Source: Bacteroidota bacterium (GTDB lineage Bacteria > Bacteroidota > Bacteroidia > Chitinophagales > Chitinophagaceae). From it: a DNA stretch of 14,577 bases. Shown here in pieces: positions 6,452 to 14,517 of the stretch; the stretch's first letter is position 1; every line of letters starts with the position of its first letter. The stretch lies in assembly GCA_947461985.1 (NCBI GenBank), contig CANHNT010000016.1:1-14577 (forward strand), in the 5' to 3' direction. Made by a program: the position numbers and the translations under genes. The notes under the pieces are model-generated. The model worked only from the letters and a program-made list of their open reading frames with translations, was not told where the DNA came from and made no database searches.

Positions 6452-8482
6452 ATGAGAAAAGGAATTTTACTTTATGTGACTTTATTTTTATTAGTAATCT
6501 CTATAGATACAAAAGCACAAGTAACCGCATTGAATGAAGATTTTACAACGTGTATTAGTAGTACGTTGCCAACAGCATGGACAAAGTATACCGTAACTGG
6601 TGCGGATGCATGGAAGTGCTCAACCACAGGTTATTTAGGTAATTGTGCATACATGAATGGTTTCAGTAGCAGTACAAGTAATGCGAATGAAGATTGGTTG
6701 ATTTCTCCCTTGTTAAATTTAAGTAGTTACGCTACTCCTAATTTATCTTTTTGGACAAGAACTGATTTTGCAGGAAATCAATTGCAAGTAATGGTTTCAT
6801 CTAATTATGCAGCAGCATCAAACCCCAATACGGCTACCTGGACCACCTTGCCTGCAACGCTTCCAATGGCAAATTCAAGCGTTTGGACCTTGAGTCAAAA
6901 TATAAATTTAACGGCTTACAAAGCGACTCCTTTTCGAATCGCATATAAATATACATCAACCACTGCATCATCAGCTAGTTGGAAAGTAGATGAAATAAAC
7001 ATCACTGATGGTTCAATGAGTTCGTTGAGTAAAAAAATGATTAATGTAGGACAATGCAACGCAGGTAATCAAACCCCTTCACAAAGTTTTTCATTTACCA
7101 TGTCTGCCATTAATGGAACCTTTAATGTAACAATTCCTGCACCTTTTCAACTATCAAAAGACAATGTCAGTTTTTCAAATAGTTTAATTTATACAACTGC
7201 AAATGGGGGTATTCCTCAAACTGTTTATGTAAGAATTGCACCCACAGTTGCCGATAAAGTATATCGAAAAGAGATTGAATTTATTTATAATGGAATTTCA
7301 ATGGGTGAAAAAGTATATGTTTTAGGAACTTCCATGCCCGATGTAACTACGCTACGAGTTGCTTCATGGAATATGCGTTGGTTTGGTTATCCTTCAATGT
7401 GTGCTTGTGATACTGCATTAGCGAAAGCAAATGCGTTACAAGTTTTAAAAGACATGAATGCAGATGTTTATTGTTTAGAAGAAGTGGTAAGTACGTCGCA
7501 GTTGGCTTCAATAACAAGCTCCTTAGGTTCAAATTTCAATTATACCATTTCGCCATATTGCACGGGTGCTCAAACAACCAGTAGTTTCAATTATGCTACA
7601 GGACAAAAATTGGCCTACATATATAATACTGCAAAAGTGCAAAATATTGGCACATTTGGATTGTTGAAATCAACGTATCCATCTGATACGGCTGCTTATT
7701 ATTGTTTTTCATCTGGTCGTTTTCCTTATATTATGAAAGCGGTTTTGTCATTAAATGGAGGTTTAAAAGACACCATTGTTTTTGCGGATATTCATGCAAA
7801 AGCAGGCGACTTATTAGAAGATCACAATAGGAGAGTTTGCAGTTCGCAAAAAATGACGGATAGTTTAAACGCACTTTTTCCTGGCAAAAAAGTAATGGTG
7901 ATTGGTGATTACAACGATTATTTAGAAGGTGCAAATGCAACCGGACAAACAGTTTCTTCTTATCAATATTTACTGACGAATGGATACAGTGGTATTACAT
8001 TACCCTCTTTATATCCAACACAAACAACTTTTGTAGGTTCTACCAGCCATATTATTGATAATATTGCCTGTACGCCCAATTTGAAAACAAAATATATAGA
8101 CAGTAGTTTCTTCATTTTCACCGAAACAAATAAATATATTACTAATTATTCAAGTTCTACTTCTGATCATTACCCAATAATGAGTTATTTTAAATTCAAT
8201 TTTCCTGTAATTTCCAATGGAATAAATACTTATGAAAACCGGATGTTTGGCATGGTAAATCCATCAAACACCACATTAAATTTATATAATATTGAAAATG
8301 GAATTACAAAAAGCAGTTTGAAAATTTATGATATGATGGGCAAAATTGTTTATCAATCAACGCTTGAAAATTTTCAAACCAATATTCAATTAAACATTCC
8401 AAATATACATACAGGTTTATATTTCGTAGAAATCAATAACGAAAAGGGTAGAAGTATTCAAAAATGGAATGTGATAGAATAG
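6452..8482 (+). CDS. Secreted endonuclease/exonuclease/phosphatase-family protein with T9SS sorting domain
   Basis: 676 residues in four parts. Residues 1-22 are a signal peptide ending TKAQ. About 25-185 is a choice-of-anchor J/cleaved-adhesin-like jelly roll (LNEDFTTC, NEDWLISPLLNLSS, LSFWTRTD). About 190-298 is an Ig-like domain. About 300-585 is a metal-dependent EEP (DNase I-like) domain with its hallmarks in order: WN at 306-307, the metal-binding Glu in CLEEV (E344), DIH (D446, H448), GDYND (D486, N488), HIIDNI, and the catalytic pair SDHYP (D572, H573). All key residues are present, so it should be an active phosphodiesterase. About 590-676 is the T9SS type A domain (LKIYDMMGKIVY, TGLYFVEI). 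It probably degrades extracellular nucleic acid or another phosphodiester; substrate is inferred from fold only. The start is fixed by the signal peptide. It is monocistronic by spacing (70 bases after the symporter, own -7 box). Confidence 0.9.
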   Translation: MRKGILLYVTLFLLVISIDTKAQVTALNEDFTTCISSTLPTAWTKYTVTGADAWKCSTTGYLGNCAYMNGFSSSTSNANEDWLISPLLNLSSYATPNLSFWTRTDFAGNQLQVMVSSNYAAASNPNTATWTTLPATLPMANSSVWTLSQNINLTAYKATPFRIAYKYTSTTASSASWKVDEINITDGSMSSLSKKMINVGQCNAGNQTPSQSFSFTMSAINGTFNVTIPAPFQLSKDNVSFSNSLIYTTANGGIPQTVYVRIAPTVADKVYRKEIEFIYNGISMGEKVYVLGTSMPDVTTLRVASWNMRWFGYPSMCACDTALAKANALQVLKDMNADVYCLEEVVSTSQLASITSSLGSNFNYTISPYCTGAQTTSSFNYATGQKLAYIYNTAKVQNIGTFGLLKSTYPSDTAAYYCFSSGRFPYIMKAVLSLNGGLKDTIVFADIHAKAGDLLEDHNRRVCSSQKMTDSLNALFPGKKVMVIGDYNDYLEGANATGQTVSSYQYLLTNGYSGITLPSLYPTQTTFVGSTSHIIDNIACTPNLKTKYIDSSFFIFTETNKYITNYSSSTSDHYPIMSYFKFNFPVISNGINTYENRMFGMVNPSNTTLNLYNIENGITKSSLKIYDMMGKIVYQSTLENFQTNIQLNIPNIHTGLYFVEINNEKGRSIQKWNVIE

Positions 8483-8725
8483 GTTGATTTTACAATGGTT
8501 CGTTTTTTTTTATTTCTAAACTATTTAATTTACAATTAGTTACAAAATAAGTAACCCAATATGTGCATTGGTTTATGCATTTAATAATATAAAATAGCAT
8601 CAAGATGACAATTAAAATGAACATGAGCTAACAATCAATTAAATGAATATTGATTTTGTGGGTAAAATATATACCTCATATAAAATAATCATAATTCAAA
8701 ATTCAAATTTCAACATTACTTTTTG

Positions 8726-8733
8726 TATGTTTG
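8726..8733 (+). promoter_or_regulatory. Promoter -7 box TATGTTTG for the acyl-CoA dehydrogenase
   Basis: An exact TAnnTTTG match 19 bases before the ATG at 8753, the same spacing as at miaB. The 270-base gap before it (8483-8752) holds only short, weak inverted repeats and no coding signal that I can support. Confidence 0.55.
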
Positions 8734-8752
8734 CGACTATTAAATATTTTAT

Positions 8753-9892
8753 ATGAATTTTCAATTTTCAGAAGAGCAATTAATGATTCAACAAGCTGCA
8801 AGAGATTTTGCACAAAACGAACTTTTACCAGGTGTAATTGAGCGTGACGAACATCAAAAATTTCCTGCAGAGCAGATAAAAAAAATGGGTGAATTAGGAT
8901 TCATGGGAATCATGGTTGATCCTAAATATGGTGGTGCTGGTATGGATGCCGTTTCGTATGTATTGGCAATGGAAGAAATTTCAAAAGTTGATGCTTCTGC
9001 TTCAGTTTGTATGAGTGTAAATAACTCCTTAGTTTGCTGGGGTTTAGAAGAATATGGCAATGAGGAGCAAAAACAAAAATATTTAGTTCCAATGGCTTCA
9101 GGTGAAGTTTTCGGAGCGTTTTTATTAAGTGAGCCCGAAGCAGGAAGTGATGCTACCTCACAACGTACAACCGCTGTAGACATGGGTGACCATTATTTAT
9201 TAAACGGAATCAAAAACTGGATTACCAATGGTAGTACAGCCACTCATTATTTAGTGATTGCACAAACGGATGTAGAGAAAAAACACAGAGGAATTAATGC
9301 CTTTATTGTTGAAAAAGCATGGGCTGGAGTTTCAGTTGGTGCCAAAGAAAATAAAATGGGAATTAGAGGAAGTGATACACACTCCATTTCTTTTCAAGAT
9401 GTAAAAGTGCCTAAAGAAAACCGCATTGGTGAAGATGGATTTGGATTCACATTTGCCATGAAAGTATTAAGTGGTGGACGTATTGGTATTGCTGCACAAG
9501 CATTGGGAATAGCCAGTGGTGCTTATGAATTAGCATTAAAATATGCCAAACAACGAAAAGCTTTTGGAACAGAAATTATGAATCATCAAGCGATTCAATT
9601 TAAATTGGCAGATATGGCAACTCAAATTGAAACAGCTCGTTTATTGTGTTTGAAAGCAGCTTGGTTAAAAGACCAACATCAAAACTACGATGTTGCTTCT
9701 GCTATGGCAAAATTATATGCTTCTGAAATTGCTCAATTTGTAACTACCGAAGCCGTTCAAATACATGGTGGATATGGTTATGTAAAAGAATTTCATGTGG
9801 AGCGTTTAATGCGTGATGCAAAAATTACTCAAATTTATGAAGGAACCAGTGAGGTTCAACGAATTGTAATCAGTCGTTCCGTTTTAAAATAA
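8753..9892 (+). CDS. Acyl-CoA dehydrogenase (short/branched-chain type)
   Basis: An FAD-dependent enzyme that oxidises acyl-CoA to trans-2-enoyl-CoA and passes electrons to electron-transfer flavoprotein, in fatty acid or branched-chain amino acid degradation. It acts in the cytoplasm. The 379 residues match the family norm. The helical N-terminal domain (MNFQFSEEQLMIQQAARDFA) is followed by the beta domain with the flavin signature LLSEPEAGSDA (about 124-134) and WITNG (156-160), then KMGIRGSDTHSISF. The C-terminal helical domain has GGRIGIAAQALGIA, QRKAFG, IHGGYGY and the catalytic base Glu363 in QIYEGTSEVQR. That position of the catalytic Glu is typical of short-chain/butyryl-CoA and glutaryl-type enzymes rather than isovaleryl-CoA dehydrogenase, but chain-length preference is inferred. 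It has its own promoter and terminator and no beta-oxidation neighbours in the window. Confidence 0.95.
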   Translation: MNFQFSEEQLMIQQAARDFAQNELLPGVIERDEHQKFPAEQIKKMGELGFMGIMVDPKYGGAGMDAVSYVLAMEEISKVDASASVCMSVNNSLVCWGLEEYGNEEQKQKYLVPMASGEVFGAFLLSEPEAGSDATSQRTTAVDMGDHYLLNGIKNWITNGSTATHYLVIAQTDVEKKHRGINAFIVEKAWAGVSVGAKENKMGIRGSDTHSISFQDVKVPKENRIGEDGFGFTFAMKVLSGGRIGIAAQALGIASGAYELALKYAKQRKAFGTEIMNHQAIQFKLADMATQIETARLLCLKAAWLKDQHQNYDVASAMAKLYASEIAQFVTTEAVQIHGGYGYVKEFHVERLMRDAKITQIYEGTSEVQRIVISRSVLK

Positions 9893-9910
9893 GTTTTATC
9901 ATAATATATT

Positions 9911-9944
9911 AAAAGCAGACTTTTTAGTCTGCTTTTTTTATTTT
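9911..9944 (+). terminator. Intrinsic terminator after the acyl-CoA dehydrogenase
   Basis: An 11-bp stem, AAAAGCAGACT (9911-9921) with AGTCTGCTTTT (9926-9936), closes a TTTT loop and runs into a T-rich tail. It lies 18 bases after the stop codon. Confidence 0.9.
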
Positions 9945-10050
9945 CTGAAAAGCCTTTAAAATCAATAGTTTTGGTAGTGCACATGAGATTTTTATTAAAA
10001 ATGAAAGTGTTGTCTATAAGTTTTGATTATCCAATATAGGTTTTAATATA

Positions 10051-10060
10051 TAAATTTTAG
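10051..10060 (+). promoter_or_regulatory. Weak -7-like element (TAAATTTTAG) before the PKD-repeat gene
   Basis: TAAATTTTAG followed by C resembles the variant element before the symporter (TATTTTTAGC) but departs from TAnnTTTG. It lies 50 bases before the ATG at 10110. Since 9911-9944 terminates the previous unit, a promoter is expected in 9945-10100, and this is the best candidate I see. Confidence 0.25.
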
Positions 10061-10109
10061 CAAACCCTATTTTAAATTCAACACTCTAAAGACTACAAAA
10101 TCTATTTTT

Positions 10110-12380
10110 ATGATAAAAAAACTATTAACAGCTATTTTATTACTTGTTTTAACTTCACATATTTCGGTAGCCCAAAATTGTACCGCATGTTTTACAGCAA
10201 CGCCTGATTCTATATCAAATTCTGTATATAATTTAGATGCGTCTTGCAGCACTCCAACAGTTGGATTTTATAATTATGAATGGTATGTAGATAATCAATA
10301 TTATACCACTTGGTTTTTTCCCCAATTTCAAGTTCCATTTTCGACTTATGGTACACATACAATTACTTTAGTTTTATTAGGTCAAAATTGTTCAGACACT
10401 TCTACACAAACAATTACGATTAATCCAATTTGTAATGCCCAATTTGTATCTTATGGAGTGGGAGCAGGTGCGTATTATTTTTATCAAAATAACCCAAGCA
10501 GCAATACAGCAAATTACAGTTGGGATTTTGGTGACGGCACTACTCAAACAGGCTCTAATGTTGGTTATCATATTTATACATCTTCAGGTACATACAATGC
10601 TTGTCTAACGCTTACTGATACTTCAGCTGGGGGATGCGCTGATACAGTTTGTCAGTCTGTACTCGTAAATGTCAATTACCCTTGTATAGCATCCTTATCT
10701 CAATATGTAGATAATTTCACTGGCAATTTAAGTGCTGATGGTTACAGTAGCCAATTTAATAATATGAACTATGGTTTTAAATTTTATTTGAATGGTGTTT
10801 TAGTTCAACAAGGTGCAAGTGCTACTTATTACACACAACTTACATCTACAGGGACGTATACATTATCAATGGTATTAACAGACAGCCTTGGAAATAATGC
10901 TTGTGATAGTACTAGCCAAATTATATCCTACACAGGAGGTGTAAACAATGGTGGATGTTTCCCATGTTTTAATGTTACTTATTTTAATGCAGCTTACGAT
11001 TCTATTATGGTAGATGCCAACTGTAGCAATATACCTTTTGGTGGTTCGATTGCATGGAATGTAAATGGTGTAAATTTATCAAATAACACATCTATCCAAT
11101 TTTTAGGTTTCCCAACTTATGGAACTCAGGTAATTAATTTGTTTATTAAAGATAGTACAGGAGCAATTTGTGATAGTACCTACTCTTATGTTTATACGTA
11201 TGCTCCTCCTTGTACTTCATGTTTAACAGTATCTCAAGTAGGTGGGTCTACCAGTGATTACATATTTGACGGTTCTTGTAGCAGCACTGCCGCTTCGGGT
11301 AGTATATACTCTTGGTTTGTCGATAATAATTTAATTACTTCAACCACTAATCCTCAATTTGTTTATAGCTTCACTCAAAGTGGAACGTATAACGTTTGTT
11401 TACAAATTGCAGATTCATTTGGTGGAGCCTGTACACAATCTTGTACAACTGTAACCGTAAATACGCCTACTACAACTCTTTATGATATTTCTGGTAAAAT
11501 TTATAAATTTGATAACACATTTGCTTATTCATCGCCAGGTAATAATGAAGCTAAAGTATATTTAATCAAATTAATGACTGGAGGTCAATTAGAAGCTATC
11601 GATTCTACCACAACGGATGGTTTTGGACAATATACATTTAATAATAAACCCATTGATGATTATAGAATTAAAGTGGCTTTAAATTCTACTAGTCCAGATT
11701 ATGCATTTAACATTCCAACTTATTTTCAATATGGAATGATGTGGTATGATGCCCAGGTGGTTACATTATTTGGAAATACGTACAATAAAGATATTTATAT
11801 GAATTATGGTATTAATTCAGGTGGAAATGGATTTATTTCTGGAAATGTATTTGCTGGTGCTAACAAGCAATCACGATCCAATGAAGATGTAACGTTAATA
11901 TTAATGGATATGACAACCAATACACCCACTGCTTACAGCAAAACAGGGGTAAACGGATATTATTCTTTTTCTAATGTTCCGAATGGTACGTATAAAGTTT
12001 ATGGAGAATTATTAAATCGTGCAAGTATTCCAGAAAATATTGTAATCAATGGAACTCAAAATTCGTTTACCGGCAAAAATTTTATTTATAATTCAAATGT
12101 CATACAACCCACTAATATTGCTTTATCAATAAAAGAAGAAGTTCTTGAAAGTAAATTAAGCATCATTCCAAACCCTGCAACAGAAAAATTTACGTTAAGA
12201 AACAAAAATTATGCTAGTACGATTATTATTTTTGATATGGTTGGAAGACAAATTGCCTTATTTGAATTAAAGGCCAACGAAGAAAAAAATATTGACTGCT
12301 CACAATGGACAAAAGGAATTTATCTTATTGAAGAGAGAGCAGGTTCAAAAAAATCAATTCAAAAATTGTTGGTAAAATAA
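10110..12380 (+). CDS. Secreted multi-repeat PKD-domain protein with T9SS sorting domain
   Basis: 756 residues. The signal peptide is residues 1-22 (MIKKLLTAILLLVLT core, ending SVAQ). Five PKD/Ig-like repeats of about 85 residues fill about 24-455. The second has the classic PKD core WDFGDGT; the others keep a W(Y/F)VDN-type strand and an SGTYxxxLxxxDS-type end. Three repeats open with a CxxC pair (C24/C27, C283/C286, C368/C371), and several share D(A/G)xCS. About 457-555 and 571-660 are carboxypeptidase-regulatory/SdrD-B-like beta sandwiches (DISGKIYKF, TTDGFGQYTF; FISGNVFAG, GVNGYYSFSNVPNGTY). Residues 683-756 are the T9SS type A domain (LSIIPNPATEKFTL, DMVGRQIALF, KGIYLIEE). No catalytic domain is recognised. 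It is probably a surface or matrix adhesin-like protein; the ligand is unknown. The start is fixed by the signal peptide. It is a single-gene unit between two terminators. Confidence 0.9.
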   Translation: MIKKLLTAILLLVLTSHISVAQNCTACFTATPDSISNSVYNLDASCSTPTVGFYNYEWYVDNQYYTTWFFPQFQVPFSTYGTHTITLVLLGQNCSDTSTQTITINPICNAQFVSYGVGAGAYYFYQNNPSSNTANYSWDFGDGTTQTGSNVGYHIYTSSGTYNACLTLTDTSAGGCADTVCQSVLVNVNYPCIASLSQYVDNFTGNLSADGYSSQFNNMNYGFKFYLNGVLVQQGASATYYTQLTSTGTYTLSMVLTDSLGNNACDSTSQIISYTGGVNNGGCFPCFNVTYFNAAYDSIMVDANCSNIPFGGSIAWNVNGVNLSNNTSIQFLGFPTYGTQVINLFIKDSTGAICDSTYSYVYTYAPPCTSCLTVSQVGGSTSDYIFDGSCSSTAASGSIYSWFVDNNLITSTTNPQFVYSFTQSGTYNVCLQIADSFGGACTQSCTTVTVNTPTTTLYDISGKIYKFDNTFAYSSPGNNEAKVYLIKLMTGGQLEAIDSTTTDGFGQYTFNNKPIDDYRIKVALNSTSPDYAFNIPTYFQYGMMWYDAQVVTLFGNTYNKDIYMNYGINSGGNGFISGNVFAGANKQSRSNEDVTLILMDMTTNTPTAYSKTGVNGYYSFSNVPNGTYKVYGELLNRASIPENIVINGTQNSFTGKNFIYNSNVIQPTNIALSIKEEVLESKLSIIPNPATEKFTLRNKNYASTIIIFDMVGRQIALFELKANEEKNIDCSQWTKGIYLIEERAGSKKSIQKLLVK

Positions 12381-12399
12381 ATGCTACATCTTTTATTTT

Positions 12400-12437
12400 A
12401 AAAAAATGAGTCATTCTTTCGAATGACTCATTTTTTT
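12400..12437 (+). terminator. Strong intrinsic terminator after the PKD-repeat gene
   Basis: A perfect 17-bp stem, AAAAAAATGAGTCATTC (12400-12416) with GAATGACTCATTTTTTT (12421-12437), and a TTTC loop. The T-run forms the 3' side of the stem. It lies 20 bases after the stop codon. Confidence 0.93.
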
Positions 12438-12454
12438 GAGTAGAATTAAATTTT

Positions 12455-12462
12455 TATATTTG
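12455..12462 (+). promoter_or_regulatory. Promoter -7 box TATATTTG for the AHSA1/AI-2E operon
   Basis: An exact TAnnTTTG match 15 bases before the ATG at 12478. A TTTG at 12435-12438 could act as the -33 element, but it lies in the terminator T-run and the spacer (16 bases) is shorter than usual. Confidence 0.55.
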
Positions 12463-12477
12463 CTTAAATAAATAAAT

Positions 12478-12894
12478 ATGGAAGCAATAGAAATAACTGT
12501 AGAAGTATTGATAAATGAACCTATAGAGAAAGTTTGGGAAATATGGAACACTCCAAGTGATATGATGATTTGGAATACAGCTAGCGAAGATTGGCATACA
12601 ACACACGCTGAAATTGATTTAAAAATAGGCGGTAAATTTTCTTCAAGAATGGAGGCAAAAGATGGTAGTTTTGGGTTCGATTTTTGGGGAACGTATAGCC
12701 AAATTGAAGCGCCAACTTTTTTAGAAATATTTTTAGGTGATGGTCGAAAAATGTCCGTTTTCTTTACTACTGAAGGTGCTCAAACTAAAGTGAAAGAAGT
12801 TTTTGAAGCAAAAACAGAAAATACAATTGATTTGCAAAAATCTGGATGGCAAGCTATTTTAAATAATTTTAAAAAGTACGTTGAAAACCAATAA
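12478..12894 (+). CDS. SRPBCC/AHSA1 (START-like) domain protein
   Basis: 138 residues forming one Bet v1-like helix-grip domain of the AHSA1 group. Visible family marks are ITVEVLINEPIEKVWEIW (about 6-23), where EKVW is the typical start helix, DLKIGGKF (G51-G52-K53-F54), FWGTYSQIEAPTFLEI, and a C-terminal helix SGWQAILNNFKKYV. These small cytosolic proteins have a hydrophobic cavity for a ligand. Most have no assigned function, and the name comes from similarity to the Hsp90 co-chaperone Aha1, whose role should not be assumed. It has its own -7 box and is followed after 9 bases by the AI-2E-family gene, so the two are probably co-transcribed. The pairing may reflect only shared expression. 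Confidence 0.92.
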   Translation: MEAIEITVEVLINEPIEKVWEIWNTPSDMMIWNTASEDWHTTHAEIDLKIGGKFSSRMEAKDGSFGFDFWGTYSQIEAPTFLEIFLGDGRKMSVFFTTEGAQTKVKEVFEAKTENTIDLQKSGWQAILNNFKKYVENQ

Positions 12895-12903
12895 AATTGC
12901 CAA

Positions 12904-13944
12904 ATGCTTAATCAAATTCATCCAAATAAAATAAGACAACTATTTTTCCTTTCAGTAATCATTTTACTGTTTATTGTAATTTCAAAAGAATTATATTCTG
13001 TATTAGGCGCTTTTTTAGGAGCCATTACATTATATGTTTTGTTGAGAAATTTAATGATTAAATTAACGGTAAAATTTAATATGAAAAAGTGGCTAGCCTC
13101 AATTATACTGATAATTTCCTCCTTAATTATCATCATAATACCTGCAATTTGGATAGTGTCAATTAGTTATGAAAAAATACAACCCATTATTAATAATCCA
13201 ACTTTATTAAATCAAACATTTGAGAAAATACACCTTTATTTAATTCAAAAGGTAAATATTGATATATTAAATGCGGATAATATTGCAAAAATAAATGCCT
13301 TTGTTTTAGGCTATGCAAAAAAAATAGTTGGTGGAACAATGGCTACTCTTGGAAATATTTTCATCATGTTTTTTGTTTTGTATTTTATGTTAGTACAAAC
13401 TTTAGAAATAGAAACTTGGTTACGAAAAAATGTGCCTTTTAACAACAGCAATGTAAATAAAATTATTAACGAAAGTAGAAATTTAATTGTCAGCAATGCC
13501 ATTGGAGTGCCTATTGTGGCAATATTGCAAGGTCTAACTGGTTTAATTGGATATTTTATTTTTGGAGTTCAAGATTTTTTATTTTTGGGAATATTAACTA
13601 CAATTTGTTCCATGATTCCTGTGGTGGGTTCAATGATTATTTGGGTACCCATCATGTTATATCAATTGTCATTAGGAAATACGTGGCAAGGCATTGCGAT
13701 TGGATTGTGGGGATTTTTATTAATTGGATCAGTTGATAATATAGCACGTTTTGTTTTGCAAAAAAAGATGGCCAATGTGCATCCATTAATTACCATTTTT
13801 GGTGTATTCATTGGGATTAATATTTTTGGATTTTTAGGCATTATTTTCGGGCCAATCCTTTTTTCAATATTTTTCTTATTAGTTAAAATATATATTGATG
13901 AATTTGGCAAATCTAATTATGATGAAAAACTTGACAGTGATTAA
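12904..13944 (+). CDS. AI-2E family transporter (PerM/TqsA-like membrane protein)
   Basis: 346 residues with about eight membrane segments: two near the N-terminus (about 13-48), one at about 62-85, a soluble loop (about 90-140), then a membrane C-terminal half. The family signature is in that half: GVPIVAILQGLTGLIGYFIF, the P-V-V-G-S motif at 239-243, and HPLITIFGVFIGINIFGFLG followed by GPILFS. Family members include TqsA (autoinducer-2 export), PerM, and proteins proposed to move ions, so the name does not establish AI-2 as the substrate. It is the second gene of an operon (9-base gap after the AHSA1 protein), and its transcript ends at the bidirectional terminator at 13976-14008. Confidence 0.93.
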   Translation: MLNQIHPNKIRQLFFLSVIILLFIVISKELYSVLGAFLGAITLYVLLRNLMIKLTVKFNMKKWLASIILIISSLIIIIIPAIWIVSISYEKIQPIINNPTLLNQTFEKIHLYLIQKVNIDILNADNIAKINAFVLGYAKKIVGGTMATLGNIFIMFFVLYFMLVQTLEIETWLRKNVPFNNSNVNKIINESRNLIVSNAIGVPIVAILQGLTGLIGYFIFGVQDFLFLGILTTICSMIPVVGSMIIWVPIMLYQLSLGNTWQGIAIGLWGFLLIGSVDNIARFVLQKKMANVHPLITIFGVFIGINIFGFLGIIFGPILFSIFFLLVKIYIDEFGKSNYDEKLDSD

Positions 13945-13975
13945 CAAACTATCTTCATAAAATAGTATTTACACA

Positions 13976-14008
13976 AACAAAAAAACACTCAACGAGTGTT
14001 TTTTTGTT
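13976..14008. terminator. Bidirectional intrinsic terminator between convergent genes
   Basis: A perfect 15-bp stem, AACAAAAAAACACTC (13976-13990) with GAGTGTTTTTTTGTT (13994-14008), and an AAC loop. T-runs occur on the 3' side of either strand, so it can end both the AI-2E operon (stop 32 bases upstream) and the minus-strand cold-shock gene (stop 57 bases away). Confidence 0.9.
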
Positions 14009-14064
14009 ATGCCTTAAATTTAAATAATAACAGACGAGCAATTATTATTTTTTACATTGAAATA

Positions 14065-14517
14065 TTAGGATTTAATTTTGCTAACATTAATAGCAACCAT
14101 TCCTTTTTGACCTCTTTCGGTGTTAAAACTTACTTTGTCATTTTCTTTTATTTGCTCATTTAATTGGTTTGCATGCACAAATAAACTTTCTTGATTTACA
14201 GCATCTTTAATAAAACCAAAACCTTTGGCATCATTAAAAAAGGTAACGGTTCCTGTTCTATTAGGTTCTTCCACTACTGTTTCAATTTTAGTAGCACCCA
14301 GTTGCATATCTTCTACATTGAAAATTAATTTCTTCGTAGGATCTGGTGGAGAATCAGTAATGTTTCCATTTTCATCCACGTAAGCCATCATCGTGTCTAA
14401 ACCACCTTTAACAGCATTTGCTTTACGCTCTTGTTTTTTTTCTTCTTTTTCTTTACGTTGAGCAATTTTCTTTTTTTCTTTTTCTTTCTTGCTGTACGTT
14501 TCTTGCGATTTCGCCAT
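14065..14517 (-). CDS. Cold-shock-domain protein with charged N-terminal extension
   Basis: 150 residues. The C-terminal half (about 87-150) is a cold-shock domain that binds single-stranded nucleic acid: GTVTFFNDAKGFGFI with RNP1 at 98-103 (KGFGFI), RNP2 LFVHA at 112-116, and NDKVSFNTERGQKGMVAINV. The first 35 residues are almost all Lys, Glu, Arg and Gln (KKEKEKKK, RKEKEEKKQERK) and probably form a charged helix or disordered RNA-binding tail. A linker at 36-86 contains FNVEDMQLGATKIE. Classic Csp proteins are about 70 residues, so this is an extended form, a layout I associate with Bacteroidota. The likely role is an RNA chaperone in the cytoplasm. The ATG at 14517 is chosen because MAKSQETYSKKEK opens the charged region without a break. 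The 60 bases upstream hold no exact TAnnTTTG box. Confidence 0.93.
   Translation of the reverse strand: MAKSQETYSKKEKEKKKIAQRKEKEEKKQERKANAVKGGLDTMMAYVDENGNITDSPPDPTKKLIFNVEDMQLGATKIETVVEEPNRTGTVTFFNDAKGFGFIKDAVNQESLFVHANQLNEQIKENDKVSFNTERGQKGMVAINVSKIKS

Noticed and set aside
8483..8752. Small inverted repeats (GTTAC/GTAAC, CCAAT/ATTGG, AATCAAT/ATTGATT) as a terminator or riboswitch
   Set aside because: Stems are only 5-7 bp without T-runs, which is common by chance in AT-rich DNA. No conserved riboswitch core is recognised.
8854..9183. 109-codon minus-strand frame inside the acyl-CoA dehydrogenase
   Set aside because: It is a shadow of a strongly conserved enzyme gene, and its product resembles no family I know.
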